Assembly: GCF_004339565.1 (NCBI RefSeq)
Contig: NZ_SMFZ01000002.1
Span: 1,612,001 to 1,676,000 of the forward strand
DNA from: Pseudonocardia endophytica
GTDB lineage: Bacteria > Actinomycetota > Actinomycetes > Mycobacteriales > Pseudonocardiaceae
Direction: 5' to 3'
DNA: 64,000 nt
Below, piece after piece: positions 43,023-51,140 of the stretch. The notes below the pieces were generated by a model that was not told the origin of the DNA, did no database searches, and worked only from the letters and a program-made list of their open reading frames with translations. Each line of letters starts with the position of its first letter. Positions within the stretch are counted from its first letter, which is position 1. The position numbers and the translations under genes are program-made.

Positions 43023-43367
43023 TCAGCGGGTCGGGCGGTTCGGCGTCTGCTCCGCGACGCCGTGCCGGAGCGGCTGGTTGTACTGCTGCTGGTCGCGGTC
43101 CTCGACCGGCGATCCGCGGTCCGGCGTGGACGGCGTCTCGAACTGCGTGCCGGCCGGGTCGCCCGGCGTCGGCTGGGCTTCGCCGGAGCGCAACGCGTCA
43201 CGACGCTGCTCGATCAGCATGACGACCTGCAGCCGGTTCGCGTGCGCGCGCTCGTAGTCGAGCAACACGTCGATCTGGTCCGTGTCCAGCGTGCGGATCC
43301 GGTTCGCCAGCCCGTTCTCGGGCAGGTGGTCGTAGTCGGGGATCGGCAGCTCGGATCGCTCGGTCAT
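43023..43367 (-). CDS. Hypothetical actinobacterial protein after pcm
   Basis: 114 residues from ATG 43367. The first 60 residues (MTERSELPIPDYDHLPENGL, then IRTLDTDQIDVLLDYERAHANR) look like a conserved helical domain; the C-terminal half is Pro/Gln/Asp-rich and probably disordered. An in-frame GTG at 43442 overlaps the pcm stop as GTGA and would add 25 residues, so coupling to pcm is possible. No function known. Confidence 0.75.
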   Translation of the reverse strand: MTERSELPIPDYDHLPENGLANRIRTLDTDQIDVLLDYERAHANRLQVVMLIEQRRDALRSGEAQPTPGDPAGTQFETPSTPDRGSPVEDRDQQQYNQPLRHGVAEQTPNRPTR

Positions 43368-43438
43368 CTCCGCGGGTACCTCGTACGACGCGGTCGAATC
43401 ATCCGATTCTGCGCTCGTCCGCTCTCGTACCCCGCCGC

Positions 43439-44056
43439 TCACCCTGCGACGAGGGGCACGAACCGCACGTCGAGGAGCTTCTCGACGACGCCGTCGCAAT
43501 ACCGGAAGAGTGTTCCGTGGCCGCCGCGGCCGACCGGACACACGAGCGACGCTCCCGGCGCGAGCTGCTCGACGAGTGCCGGCGGCAGCTCGTCCTGGGC
43601 CATCGCGGTCACGACGATGCCCTCGTACGGCGCCCGGTCCGGAACGCCGGCGTGACCGTCGCCGACGCGCACGTCGACGTCGCCGTACCCGGCATTCTGG
43701 AGGGCCTCCCGGGCGCTCCCGGCCAGACCCGGGTGACGCTCGATGGTGACCACGGACGCTCCGGCGGCCGCGAGGACCGCGGCGCCGTAGCCCGAGCCGG
43801 TACCGATCTCCAGCACCCGCGCCTCGTCGGGAAGCCGCAGCGACTCGGCGCTGAACGCGACGATCCACGGCGCGGAGATCGTCTGGCCGTCGCCGATCGT
43901 CCAGGGGACTTCATCGTACGCGCCGGACCGGTGGGGTTCCGGGACGAACGCATGCCGGGGGACCGAACGCACGGCGGCGAGCACCCGCTCGTCGGCGATG
44001 CCCCGCTCGCGGAAGCGAGCGGCCATCGCGGCCCGTTCGTCGGCTCGGTCGGCCAT
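43439..44056 (-). CDS. pcm: Protein-L-isoaspartate O-methyltransferase
   Basis: 205 residues from ATG 44056. SAM motif I is VLEIGTGSGYGAAVLA near residue 78; the family motif YDEVPWTIGDGQTISAPWIVA near 50 and GDGHAG and GIVVTAMAQDELPPALVEQL follow. The enzyme methylates L-isoaspartyl residues in damaged cytoplasmic proteins for repair. Length is normal. The start is separated by about 85 bases from the divergent tRNA gene. Confidence 0.93.
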   Translation of the reverse strand: MADRADERAAMAARFRERGIADERVLAAVRSVPRHAFVPEPHRSGAYDEVPWTIGDGQTISAPWIVAFSAESLRLPDEARVLEIGTGSGYGAAVLAAAGASVVTIERHPGLAGSAREALQNAGYGDVDVRVGDGHAGVPDRAPYEGIVVTAMAQDELPPALVEQLAPGASLVCPVGRGGHGTLFRYCDGVVEKLLDVRFVPLVAG

Positions 44057-44141
44057 GTGTGCTGGGATAGCGCACCGAGTCCCGGGGGACAACCGGGTAC
44101 GACGGTCCGTGGTGGACGTCCTCGCTAGGCTCCCGTGTCGA

Positions 44142-44216
44142 GGGGCGGTAGCTCAGCTGGTCAGAGCAGCGGACTCATAACCCGTCAGGTCGTCGGTTCG
44201 AACCCGACCCGCCCCA
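44142..44216 (+). tRNA. tRNA-Met (CAU anticodon)
   Basis: Acceptor arms GGGGCGG (44142-44148) and CCGCCCC (44209-44215) pair fully; D-stem GCTC/GAGC; T-loop GGTTCGAACC; anticodon CAT at 44176-44178 in loop CTCATAA. CCA is not encoded. The anticodon-stem pair next to the loop is A-C, a slight irregularity. A CAU anticodon could also be the lysidine-modified tRNA-Ile2, but the elongator-Met look is stronger. The integrase gene begins 115 bases downstream. Confidence 0.92.
44195..44216 (+). other. Putative left attachment site (tRNA 3' end)
   Basis: The 3' half of the tRNA-Met gene, from the T-arm to the acceptor end, is the usual core used by tyrosine integrases, and an integrase gene follows directly. 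I did not find a second copy in the window, so the core cannot be delimited. Confidence 0.4.
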
Positions 44217-44261
44217 CATACTAGCCGCTCAGAGGGTATCGCGCGTCCCCGCAGAGCGCCG

Positions 44262-44297
44262 TATACTGATCCAATCACACGGAAACCCCACGGAAAC
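44262..44297 (+). promoter_or_regulatory. Integrase upstream region: -10-like box and CACGGAAAC direct repeats
   Basis: TATACT at 44262-44267 is a good -10 hexamer without a clear -35. CACGGAAAC occurs at 44278-44286 and again at 44289-44297, a pair of 9-bp direct repeats that could be integrase arm sites or a control site. Confidence 0.4.
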
Positions 44298-44331
44298 GAA
44301 TGCGTGGGGACGTCGGGACGGATCGCCGCGC

Positions 44332-45576
44332 ATGGCACGACCACCGCTGGCCATGGGGACCCACGGCTCAATCTCGATCAAGCGACGGACGACCAGCGAT
44401 GGCGTCGCTCGTGGCAGTTTTGTCGCACGGTGCCGGTTCCGGGACTACGACGGCGTCACTCGGTGGCTCGAACGCAGCGGGTCGACGAAGGCCGCTGCTT
44501 CACGGTCGATCCAGGACGAGATCCGGTCTCGGACGGGTAGCCCGTCCGCGCCTCTGCGTCCGAGTGACACGTTCGAGCGTGCAGCCGAGACCTGGTTGCG
44601 CAAGCTCGACGCTCAGGTGGCCGACGGAACCCGCGCAGTGACGACGGCGGACACCTACCGGCAGCGACTCCGCTCGGTCGTCCTGCCGGCCATGGGGCAG
44701 TGGCGCCTCTACGAGTGCACGGTCCCGAACGTCGACGCGTTCTTCTCCGGACTCGCCGCGAAGCACAGTCCGGAGTCCCGCAAGACGATCCGCACCGTGG
44801 TGTCACTTGTCCTTCGGGTTGCCGTTCAGCATGAGGCATTGCAGGACAACCCGATCCGGCATCTGGACCCGATCGAGCGCGGGCCGCGGCGACCACGTGC
44901 TCTCACCACCGAGGAGCGGCGCCGCTTCCTCGCATGGATGGCCGGAACGTCGTCCGACCCGATAGAAGCTCGAGCTCAAGCCGCTGCTCGTCGGCGGGAC
45001 CTGCCGGACCTCATCACGTTCATGATCGGCACAGGGGTGCGCGTCGGCGAGGCGTTCGCGGTCCGCGAGCGTGACCTCGACCTGGAGGGAATCCCGGTCG
45101 AGAGCTCGGATGGTCTGATGTCTGTTCCGATCGTTGCGATCACCGGCAACGTGGTCCGCCACCGCGGAAAGGGCCTTCACCGACACGACGGCAAGACGAC
45201 CACCTCGCTTCGGATCGTTCCCTTGCCGAACTTCGTCGTCACGATGTTGCGCGCTCGGCCAGCCAAAGGGCCGGACGTTCCGGTATTCCCGGCCGCGTCA
45301 GCGAAGAGCGGTTTCAACTGGAAGGATCCGAACAACATCAACCGCTACATCCGCGAGGCGCGCGAAGCCGCTGGCATGGACTGGCCGGTCGTGAGTCATA
45401 CGTTCCGCAAGACCGCGGCGACGATCTGGCACGACTCAGGCGTGCTGACCGATCGCCAGAAGGCCGATCTAACCGGTCACGCGAAGATCAGCACACTGAC
45501 CGATATCTACGTGGCTCGCGGCGAGTTGCACCCAGCTGGTGCCGCGGTTATGGACGCGGCATGGATGGACTCGTGA
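44332..45576 (+). CDS. int: Tyrosine-type site-specific integrase
   Basis: 414 residues from ATG 44332. The N-terminal 65 residues form an arm-binding-like beta domain (GTHGSISIKRRTTSDGVARG), then a SAM-like core-binding domain (TFERAAETWLRKLDAQV... to ~170), then the catalytic domain with Arg in TGVRVGEAFAV (~238), HTFRKT (~356, His-x-x-Arg) and Tyr in TLTDIYVARGEL (~392). It integrates and excises the element at the tRNA-Met gene just upstream. No excisionase gene is visible next to it. Confidence 0.92.
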   Translation: MARPPLAMGTHGSISIKRRTTSDGVARGSFVARCRFRDYDGVTRWLERSGSTKAAASRSIQDEIRSRTGSPSAPLRPSDTFERAAETWLRKLDAQVADGTRAVTTADTYRQRLRSVVLPAMGQWRLYECTVPNVDAFFSGLAAKHSPESRKTIRTVVSLVLRVAVQHEALQDNPIRHLDPIERGPRRPRALTTEERRRFLAWMAGTSSDPIEARAQAAARRRDLPDLITFMIGTGVRVGEAFAVRERDLDLEGIPVESSDGLMSVPIVAITGNVVRHRGKGLHRHDGKTTTSLRIVPLPNFVVTMLRARPAKGPDVPVFPAASAKSGFNWKDPNNINRYIREAREAAGMDWPVVSHTFRKTAATIWHDSGVLTDRQKADLTGHAKISTLTDIYVARGELHPAGAAVMDAAWMDS

Positions 45577-45577
45577 G

Positions 45578-45612
45578 CCACTGACGAGGTGTCATATCGA
45601 AAGTGGTTTTTT
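45578..45612 (+). terminator. Weak intrinsic terminator after integrase
   Basis: CCACT (45578-45582) pairs with AGTGG (45602-45606) and is followed by TTTTTT, an uncommon U-run in this GC-rich sequence. Confidence 0.4.
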
Positions 45613-45914
45613 AATAAGAACTCCTATGTGCTGCTCAGGACCAATGCGCCCCGTTGCTCGATCATCTGTCCTGGTGGACCGCGAAGGGTCATCATTTGAC
45701 GGTATCAGCCTCAATCCGGTCCTGCTCTCTCTTATATGCGAGCACCGGGATCGAGAGCTTAATGTGATCGGCAACCTTCGTTCTGCGATGAGGCCCGCGC
45801 CGAGGGTGGGTGCTCCGTCTAGTAAGGCGTACGGGTAGCGCAGCCAGACGTTGGCGATATGATGGTAAGACACCGCGCTGCCGGGTCGGTCAGACCGGGG
45901 AATGGGCGACTACG
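45613..45914. other. Gene-free AT-richer stretch between integrase and MFS gene
   Basis: No convincing gene. Short frames on both strands lack family features and a ribosome site. TATGAT at 45858-45863, 52 bases before the MFS start, may be its -10 box. Confidence 0.4.
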
Positions 45915-47111
45915 TTGTCCGACAGGTCGGCCCGCCTGCCTAGCGGGGTGAGGGTCCTCGTCGGCATGTCGTTCACGGTGGCCGTCGGCTACGGGATCGT
46001 CGCTCCGGTACTACCGGTGTTCGCCCGCTCATTTGATGTCGGTCTGACCGCGACGTCGACGGTAATCGGTGCCTTCGCCGTGGTCCGTATCCTGTTCGCC
46101 CCGCTGAGTGGTCGACTGGTGGAGAAACTGGGCGAGCTACCCCTCTTATTCTTGGGCCTGCTCATCGTCGGGGTGTCCAGCTTGGCCTGCGCCGCCGCGA
46201 CTGAGTTCTGGCAGCTCCTGGTGTTCCGGGCTGCCGGTGGGATCGGGTCGACCTTCTTCACGGTGTCGTCCGATCTAATGCTGTTCCGGATGTCCCCCCG
46301 GACAATGCTTGGCCGGGCGTCGGCGGCGTTGGCGGGGGCATTCCTCCTGGGTAGCGTTGTCGGCCCTGTCGCGGGGGCAGTGCTCGTTCCGTGGGGGGAC
46401 CGCCTGCCCTTCATCGTCTACGGCGGGCTCCTCGTCGTCGCGACCGCCGTGGTCGCCTTGTTTCTCGCTGCATGCACTCCACCCCATGTTCCCCAGGAAC
46501 GTCTTGTGGCGTCCGGAGCTACGACGTTCTGGACGGCCTGCAAGACCCGGGCGTTCCGGGCGGCCTTGGCGAGCAATTTCCTCGATGGATGGACGGTCCA
46601 CGGGATCAGGGTGGTGCTAGTCCCGGTGTTTGTGACTGAGATGCTCGACCGGACGAGCAGCTGGGCCGCGGCCTCGCTGGCGTTGTTTGCAGCGGGCACC
46701 GCGGCTGGCCTGCCGATCGCCGGTTGGATGGCGGATCAGATCGGGCGGCGTCTCCCTTCGCTGCTCGGGACGACAGTTCTCGCCGCGACAGCCGTGTGGT
46801 TGGGCCTGAGTTCGTCAATAGCCGAGTTCCTAGTCGCTTCGGCACTCTCCGGTGTCGGTACCGGCTTGATCGCGCCGCCGGCTAACGCGGCGGTCGGTGA
46901 CCTCGTCAACCGGCAGCCGACCGGCGGTCGCGGCGGCGCCGCGTTGGCCGGATTCCAGATGGTCGGTGACGCCGGCGCCGTCGTAGGTCCGCTGCTGGTC
47001 GGCGTCGTGGCCGATCTCGGCGGTTACCCGATCGCTTTCTCGACTGCCGCTGTAGTCGCCGGTGTCGCGTTGGTGGGCTGGTCACGGGTAGATCGCCGCG
47101 GCGCGTCGTGA
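45915..47111 (+). CDS. MFS transporter (12-TM DHA1-like exporter)
   Basis: 398 residues if started at TTG 45915 (GGGGA upstream at a rather long distance); GTG 45948 is the other candidate, both just before TM1 (SFTVAVGYGIVAPVLPVFAR). Twelve hydrophobic segments are visible; motif A is PLSGRLVEKLGELPLLFLG, and motif C-like GSVVGPVAGAVLVPWG in TM5 marks drug/proton antiporters. As cargo of the integrated element it may give drug resistance or export a metabolite. The GNAT gene follows on the same strand. Confidence 0.85.
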   Translation: MSDRSARLPSGVRVLVGMSFTVAVGYGIVAPVLPVFARSFDVGLTATSTVIGAFAVVRILFAPLSGRLVEKLGELPLLFLGLLIVGVSSLACAAATEFWQLLVFRAAGGIGSTFFTVSSDLMLFRMSPRTMLGRASAALAGAFLLGSVVGPVAGAVLVPWGDRLPFIVYGGLLVVATAVVALFLAACTPPHVPQERLVASGATTFWTACKTRAFRAALASNFLDGWTVHGIRVVLVPVFVTEMLDRTSSWAAASLALFAAGTAAGLPIAGWMADQIGRRLPSLLGTTVLAATAVWLGLSSSIAEFLVASALSGVGTGLIAPPANAAVGDLVNRQPTGGRGGAALAGFQMVGDAGAVVGPLLVGVVADLGGYPIAFSTAAVVAGVALVGWSRVDRRGAS

Positions 47112-47220
47112 CCGCGACGACGCCCAGCGGTCGCGCAGACCCGTTCGGGGCGGTAACAGTGCCTCGGTCGGGTGACGAGTGGGCCCTCGGTGGCCTAGGG
47201 ATTGCAGGGACAGGGTGGAG

Positions 47221-47718
47221 ATGTCGAAACGGGGGCCGGCGGTCCGCGAACTGTCGCCGGGGGAGTGGCAGATCTTGCGGACTACCCGGTTGCGCGCGCT
47301 GTGGGAGTCGCCGCAGGCGTTCGCCTCGACGTACTTCGACGAGGCCCACCTCGACGAGAGCCAGTGGCGGCGGCGGCTCGAACAGGCCACGTGGCTGGTG
47401 GCCGTTGACGGCAGAGCGATCATCGGTATGGCCGGTCTCGTTGTCGGGGACGAGCCCGAGGCTCCGCACATCGAGTCGATCTGGGTGGACGCTAGCCACC
47501 GTCGGCTCGGGGTGTTCCGCACTCTGCTCGGTCGTGCCGTGGAGATCGGCCGAGCCACTGGATGGGACAGCCTGTATCTGTGGGTGGTAGGCAACAACCA
47601 CGTCGCTCGCTGTGCATATACGAGCGTGGGATTCAAGCCGACCGGGGAGGAGCAGCCACTTCCAGCGGATGGCAACCGGATCGAGCGGCGGTTTGAGCTC
47701 GACGTTGGCGGGTGGTGA
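47221..47718 (+). CDS. GNAT-family N-acetyltransferase
   Basis: 165 residues from ATG 47221, right after AGGGTGGAG. N-terminal RLRALWESPQAFASTYFDEAHLDESQW, core WLVAVDGRAIIGMAGLVV, IESIWVDASHRRLGVFRTLL (acetyl-CoA loop, with RRLGVF in place of the usual RGxGxG/A), then LYLWVVGNNHVARCAYTSVGF. It acetylates an amine, possibly an antibiotic or a protein N-terminus. Position after the exporter suggests a two-gene resistance or modification unit. Confidence 0.88.
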   Translation: MSKRGPAVRELSPGEWQILRTTRLRALWESPQAFASTYFDEAHLDESQWRRRLEQATWLVAVDGRAIIGMAGLVVGDEPEAPHIESIWVDASHRRLGVFRTLLGRAVEIGRATGWDSLYLWVVGNNHVARCAYTSVGFKPTGEEQPLPADGNRIERRFELDVGGW

Positions 47719-47721
47719 CGT

Positions 47722-48897
47722 TCAGCGAACCGGGCGCCAAACGGTGATCTGCAGACCGTCCAATGCGCCAGCGAGCGAGCGGTACCGCATCGGCTCCGGT
47801 AACGCGTTCCGCCAGTCGTTGGTGTCCTTGCGCCACCGTTCAAGGAACTCGGCACACTGGCCTGGAGCGATCGCCGCAGGTCCATCATAGCGGGTTCGGC
47901 TGGAGTCGAGCGCGACTGTGGCGGCATGAATCGTGCGGTCGTCGTAGTCGAGCCGATCGAGGAGGTGTCCCAGCCGTCCCCGAACATCCAGGATGGCGTT
48001 ATGGCGGACGTCGATGAAGTCCGTCCAATACGTGCTCGACGCGAGCTCGACGACTTGCTCGAAGGAGTCAGCACCACTCTGCTCGATCAGGGAGTAGAGA
48101 CCCTCGGCGAGGAGATCTCCGAACTCCTCGTGACCGGCCCGCGCGGTGTCGAACGGGTCGTACACCTCCTGCTTCGCGACGCCCGGCCTTGGAAGGCCAC
48201 GGGTGGCAGCCGCCTCCCCGAAGAAGAACCAGTCCTCGTTGTAGATGTCGGGGAAGAAGGCCAGGTCCCGACGGGCGCAGTTCACCCCGAGCACCGCACC
48301 GCTGACGAACACGTCCTGGTCCATACGAGCCAAACGCCGCGCGTGACAGACAACCGAGTTGTCCGGGTAGGCCAGTGATCGCATTCCGGCGATGGGGAAT
48401 CGATCGAGCTGGTGGACGATCCGGCTGATGTCGCTCGGCAGAATGGTCATATCGTCGTCGACGAAGACGATCTTCTCCCAGCCGAGCAGACGGGCGAGCC
48501 ACAGGCCGACGTTGCGCTTCATGCTGAGGTCGCTGCGCCGTCCGCCGTTGACGCTCGAGAATTCCGGGCCGGATGTCGTGAACGTCAGCCCGGGGAACTC
48601 ATACTCGTCGACCCGAATCGCAACCCCGCGTGACCCTAGTGTTTCGTGCATCCGCTGAGAGACTTGGTCTACGTTCGCCTGCTTGCTGCACAGGACGACC
48701 AGGAACGCCCCCATCTGTGCTGCCACGTCGATCAGGTGGGCCAGCGAGGATGCCGGGCGGGACGCCGGAACGACGATCGCCGCCGGAGCACTGCCCCGGC
48801 TCATCCGCTCGGCACGGGTGGCTGGGGCGTCGGCGTACAGGCGTGCGTGGCTGGGGAGCTGACGCACCCCCGTCCGGGACAGCATGGGGGTGCTCAC
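47722..48897 (-). CDS. Glycosyltransferase-like (GT-A, DxD) protein coupled to XRE gene
   Basis: 391 residues from GTG 48897, overlapping the XRE stop as GTGA. Residues ~35-130 begin a Rossmann-like fold (APAAIVVPASRPASSLAHLIDVA); the metal motif is KIVFVDDDMTIL near residue 160; then GAVLGVNCARRDLAFFPDIYNEDWFFFGEA resembles the acceptor region of GT-A enzymes (nucleotide-sugar transferase with ED). No membrane segment is visible, so it is probably cytoplasmic. Coupling with a DNA-binding protein is unusual. The sugar and acceptor are unknown. Confidence 0.75.
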   Translation of the reverse strand: MSTPMLSRTGVRQLPSHARLYADAPATRAERMSRGSAPAAIVVPASRPASSLAHLIDVAAQMGAFLVVLCSKQANVDQVSQRMHETLGSRGVAIRVDEYEFPGLTFTTSGPEFSSVNGGRRSDLSMKRNVGLWLARLLGWEKIVFVDDDMTILPSDISRIVHQLDRFPIAGMRSLAYPDNSVVCHARRLARMDQDVFVSGAVLGVNCARRDLAFFPDIYNEDWFFFGEAAATRGLPRPGVAKQEVYDPFDTARAGHEEFGDLLAEGLYSLIEQSGADSFEQVVELASSTYWTDFIDVRHNAILDVRGRLGHLLDRLDYDDRTIHAATVALDSSRTRYDGPAAIAPGQCAEFLERWRKDTNDWRNALPEPMRYRSLAGALDGLQITVWRPVR

Positions 48898-49997
48898 GCG
48901 GGGACTCCGTCCTCGGGGGACCACTCGAACAACCGAGTCTCGGCATTCTGCAGGTCGGGGGAGAGTGTCTCATTCTCAACGACTGGCACGCGCAGGAGGA
49001 GCGCGAACCGCCCGTCGGGATACCGGTCGGCAAGGAACTGCTCGTTCGCGTCGCGGATCTGGGCGTCGGTCAGGCACCGGACCGCGCCGAGAACCCCTCG
49101 GCTGTGCACTCCGTTGCAGATGGTCAACGTCCGCGTGCCGTTGAACGGATTGGGGATCCGCGCGAGCAGGGCGACGTCCTCAGTCAGCTCCCGATCCTCG
49201 TCGGTTCCCTCCCAGATCGGACGGAACGTCTTGACCTCGTCGCTGTCGCGTGCGCGGAAGATCTCGCCGTAGTCCTCGTCATCGCCCGTCAGATCGGGAT
49301 CGTTGATCTGGGAAATCGGCATCTGCTCCAGAGCGTGTAGGAAGCGCCTGCTCGCCTTGTTCCATCCCACACCGCCCAGCAGGATGACGTGGGTAGACAG
49401 GTCATCCGGCTTGGCTTCGGACGCGAGCCGGTGGAACACGTCGAGCGAGGGGTTCATGGCGCGCACGTGACCGTGGATCTCGATCAGCGCGTCCAGGTCC
49501 GCGTATTGCTGCAGCTTTGTGAAGTTCGGGGCGTTCCGGCTCGCCAGCGCTCCTCGGACGTCCTTCGGAGCCTCCGGACAGATGATCGTGACCGGGCCGC
49601 TGGAGAACGTAAAGATCCCGGGTCGCTCGTTGGTATCACCCCCGAGCGCGCCTATCAGTTGGCTCTCCAGTCGGCGGAGCTCGGCCAGCTCGCCGTCGTC
49701 GAGATCTTTGTCCAGGATCAGTCGCGGATCGCCCTCGATCGACCGTCTGGTGGCGAAGAAGCGGGCGTAGGCCCGCAGTCGCTCGGCATTCGGGGACTTC
49801 GTGCTCTTGCTCGACTCCCAGGTGCTGATCGTCGCGGCAGTCACCCCGATGGCCGCGGCGAGCTGTCCCTGTGTGACCTCGTCGTCTGGCCAGTGCGACT
49901 CGCGAAGGCGCCGAAGCATGCCAGCCAGGTCGGCCGCCTCACTACTGCTGAGTGCCACCGCCGCCTCCTCGTCGCTCATCACCCGAATGGCAGACAT
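48894..49997 (-). CDS. XRE-type HTH protein with long uncharacterised C-terminal domain
   Basis: 367 residues from ATG 49997; ATG 49979 is also possible. The HTH is at ~35-80 (VTQGQLAAAIGVTAATISTWESS, then SPNAERLRAYARFF). The C-terminal ~230 residues include FTFSSGPVTIICPEAP, LQQYADLDALIEIHGHVRAMNP and VILLGGVGWNKASRRFL, an alpha/beta pattern that reads like a nucleotide- or sugar-binding domain; I cannot name it. The palindrome TTGCCTAG-TAT-CTAGGCAA lies 21 bases upstream over a -10-like sequence, so autoregulation is likely. The glycosyltransferase is coupled downstream. Confidence 0.8.
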   Translation of the reverse strand: MSAIRVMSDEEAAVALSSSEAADLAGMLRRLRESHWPDDEVTQGQLAAAIGVTAATISTWESSKSTKSPNAERLRAYARFFATRRSIEGDPRLILDKDLDDGELAELRRLESQLIGALGGDTNERPGIFTFSSGPVTIICPEAPKDVRGALASRNAPNFTKLQQYADLDALIEIHGHVRAMNPSLDVFHRLASEAKPDDLSTHVILLGGVGWNKASRRFLHALEQMPISQINDPDLTGDDEDYGEIFRARDSDEVKTFRPIWEGTDEDRELTEDVALLARIPNPFNGTRTLTICNGVHSRGVLGAVRCLTDAQIRDANEQFLADRYPDGRFALLLRVPVVENETLSPDLQNAETRLFEWSPEDGVPA

Positions 49998-50017
49998 ACT
50001 GCCGTGGTTAACCCGAT

Positions 50018-50036
50018 TTGCCTAGTATCTAGGCAA
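50018..50036. promoter_or_regulatory. Perfect palindromic operator upstream of the XRE gene
   Basis: TTGCCTAG, centre TAT, CTAGGCAA: 8-bp arms without mismatch. It overlaps the likely promoter of the XRE gene (GATACTAG read leftward) and lies in the divergent region before the gene at 50273. Confidence 0.7.
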
Positions 50037-50077
50037 CATTGGCTGCTACCTGTCGCGAACGTTGACTACTAACCGGA

Positions 50078-50129
50078 CTTGCCTAGCGATCAGCTATGCA
50101 CTTATCCTGCTTGCCCTGGGTGAGGCAAG
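50078..50129. promoter_or_regulatory. Additional half-sites and imperfect palindrome of the same operator
   Basis: CTTGCCTAG at 50078-50086 is a single half-site; CTTGCC (50110-50115) and GGCAAG (50124-50129) form a spaced pair. Together with the perfect palindrome they suggest several binding sites for the XRE protein in the 275-base divergent region. Confidence 0.5.
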
Positions 50130-50272
50130 TTGTTACCTAGGGCCAGGGTAGCGGGTTGCGCCTACGGGCGAGAAGGCGGGTCAGCATGGATCGGAACGTC
50201 CTTTCGCAGAGCCGCCCCGCGGCCGTCACGCAGGTCCGTGCTCAGACCTCTACCACCCCCGGCTAGGCAGGC

Positions 50273-51073
50273 ATGCGCGTCGCCGAGTCGGCTCCAGAAC
50301 CACGGTCTGTGCTGCTGTGGGCGGTGCTCGGCTTGGAAGCCGGTGACTTCAGGCGCGTGCTTGATCCGCACTGGAGGGTCGTGGCTGTCCTGGGCTCCAG
50401 CGATCTCGCGGTAATGACGCCGCTGCTGCTCACAGTGGCCCACGGTCTGTGGGCGCTTGCGCGGGGAGACGTTCTGAGGGCCAAGGAGTCATTCGGGAGT
50501 GCGGTGCGCCGGCTGCCGAAGGCGTACCGCTTGCCCGACCCGGGGGACGGATGCCCCCGTGCGGCGCTACGGCCGGCCCCCGAATCGGACGACGTGGACG
50601 ATGCAGTGGCCCGACTCGCTCGCCTGCTGTGGCGCGAGCAGCACGGCATCGATCGTCTGACGATCCGGGTCAAGGAGATCGAGCCAGCGGATGCCTTCCT
50701 CGAAGCGATCGGACAGGAGGCCACGTGGACGACGCACGACATCTTCTTCCTCGCTGCAGTCCGGGATCGCCGACACACGCGATTCCCAGTACCGACCCCT
50801 CGCCAGCGGAAAGCGCTGTGCGAGCGCGCGACGGTCATCGTTCGACTCGACCGTCCGAATGCAGGACCCGTCGACCTCAGCTCGAGGGTTTGGCGGATGG
50901 CCGGAGGGTACGAGGCGTGGTTCGCGGAACTGATTGCGTACCTAGGTGAGGCAGAATCACCGGCGCCGTGGCGGAACGCCCGCGGTGCGGAGACCGTCCC
51001 GGTACGTCCCGGTTGCCAGCGATTGTGGGAGCACGCTCGGGGGGCGCGCGGGGACCGGATTGCTTGGACCTGA
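50273..51073 (+). CDS. Hypothetical protein, divergent from the XRE gene
   Basis: 266 residues from ATG 50273 with AGGCAGG just upstream. Not recognised. It is soluble-looking apart from a moderately hydrophobic segment VMTPLLLTVAHGLWALARG near residue 50. Trp/Arg-rich C-terminal half (RVWRMAGGYEAWFAELIAYL). It is followed after about 65 bases by another unrecognised long gene, and both share the operator region with the XRE gene. Confidence 0.65.
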   Translation: MRVAESAPEPRSVLLWAVLGLEAGDFRRVLDPHWRVVAVLGSSDLAVMTPLLLTVAHGLWALARGDVLRAKESFGSAVRRLPKAYRLPDPGDGCPRAALRPAPESDDVDDAVARLARLLWREQHGIDRLTIRVKEIEPADAFLEAIGQEATWTTHDIFFLAAVRDRRHTRFPVPTPRQRKALCERATVIVRLDRPNAGPVDLSSRVWRMAGGYEAWFAELIAYLGEAESPAPWRNARGAETVPVRPGCQRLWEHARGARGDRIAWT

Positions 51074-51140
51074 CGGGCGCTGATGCGATGATGCCGGAAC
51101 CCTGTCGTGTGCAATACGTTGCGGTGTGCGAGGTGGTTCG

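Noticed and set aside
45592..45873. 93-codon minus-strand frame between integrase and MFS gene
   Set aside because: No ribosome site or family, and it covers the probable MFS promoter and the integrase terminator.
48894..49997. TIR or nuclease effector domain in the XRE protein C-terminus
   Set aside because: No TIR box, no PD-(D/E)XK or HNH pattern could be seen, so a defence effector claim is not supported.
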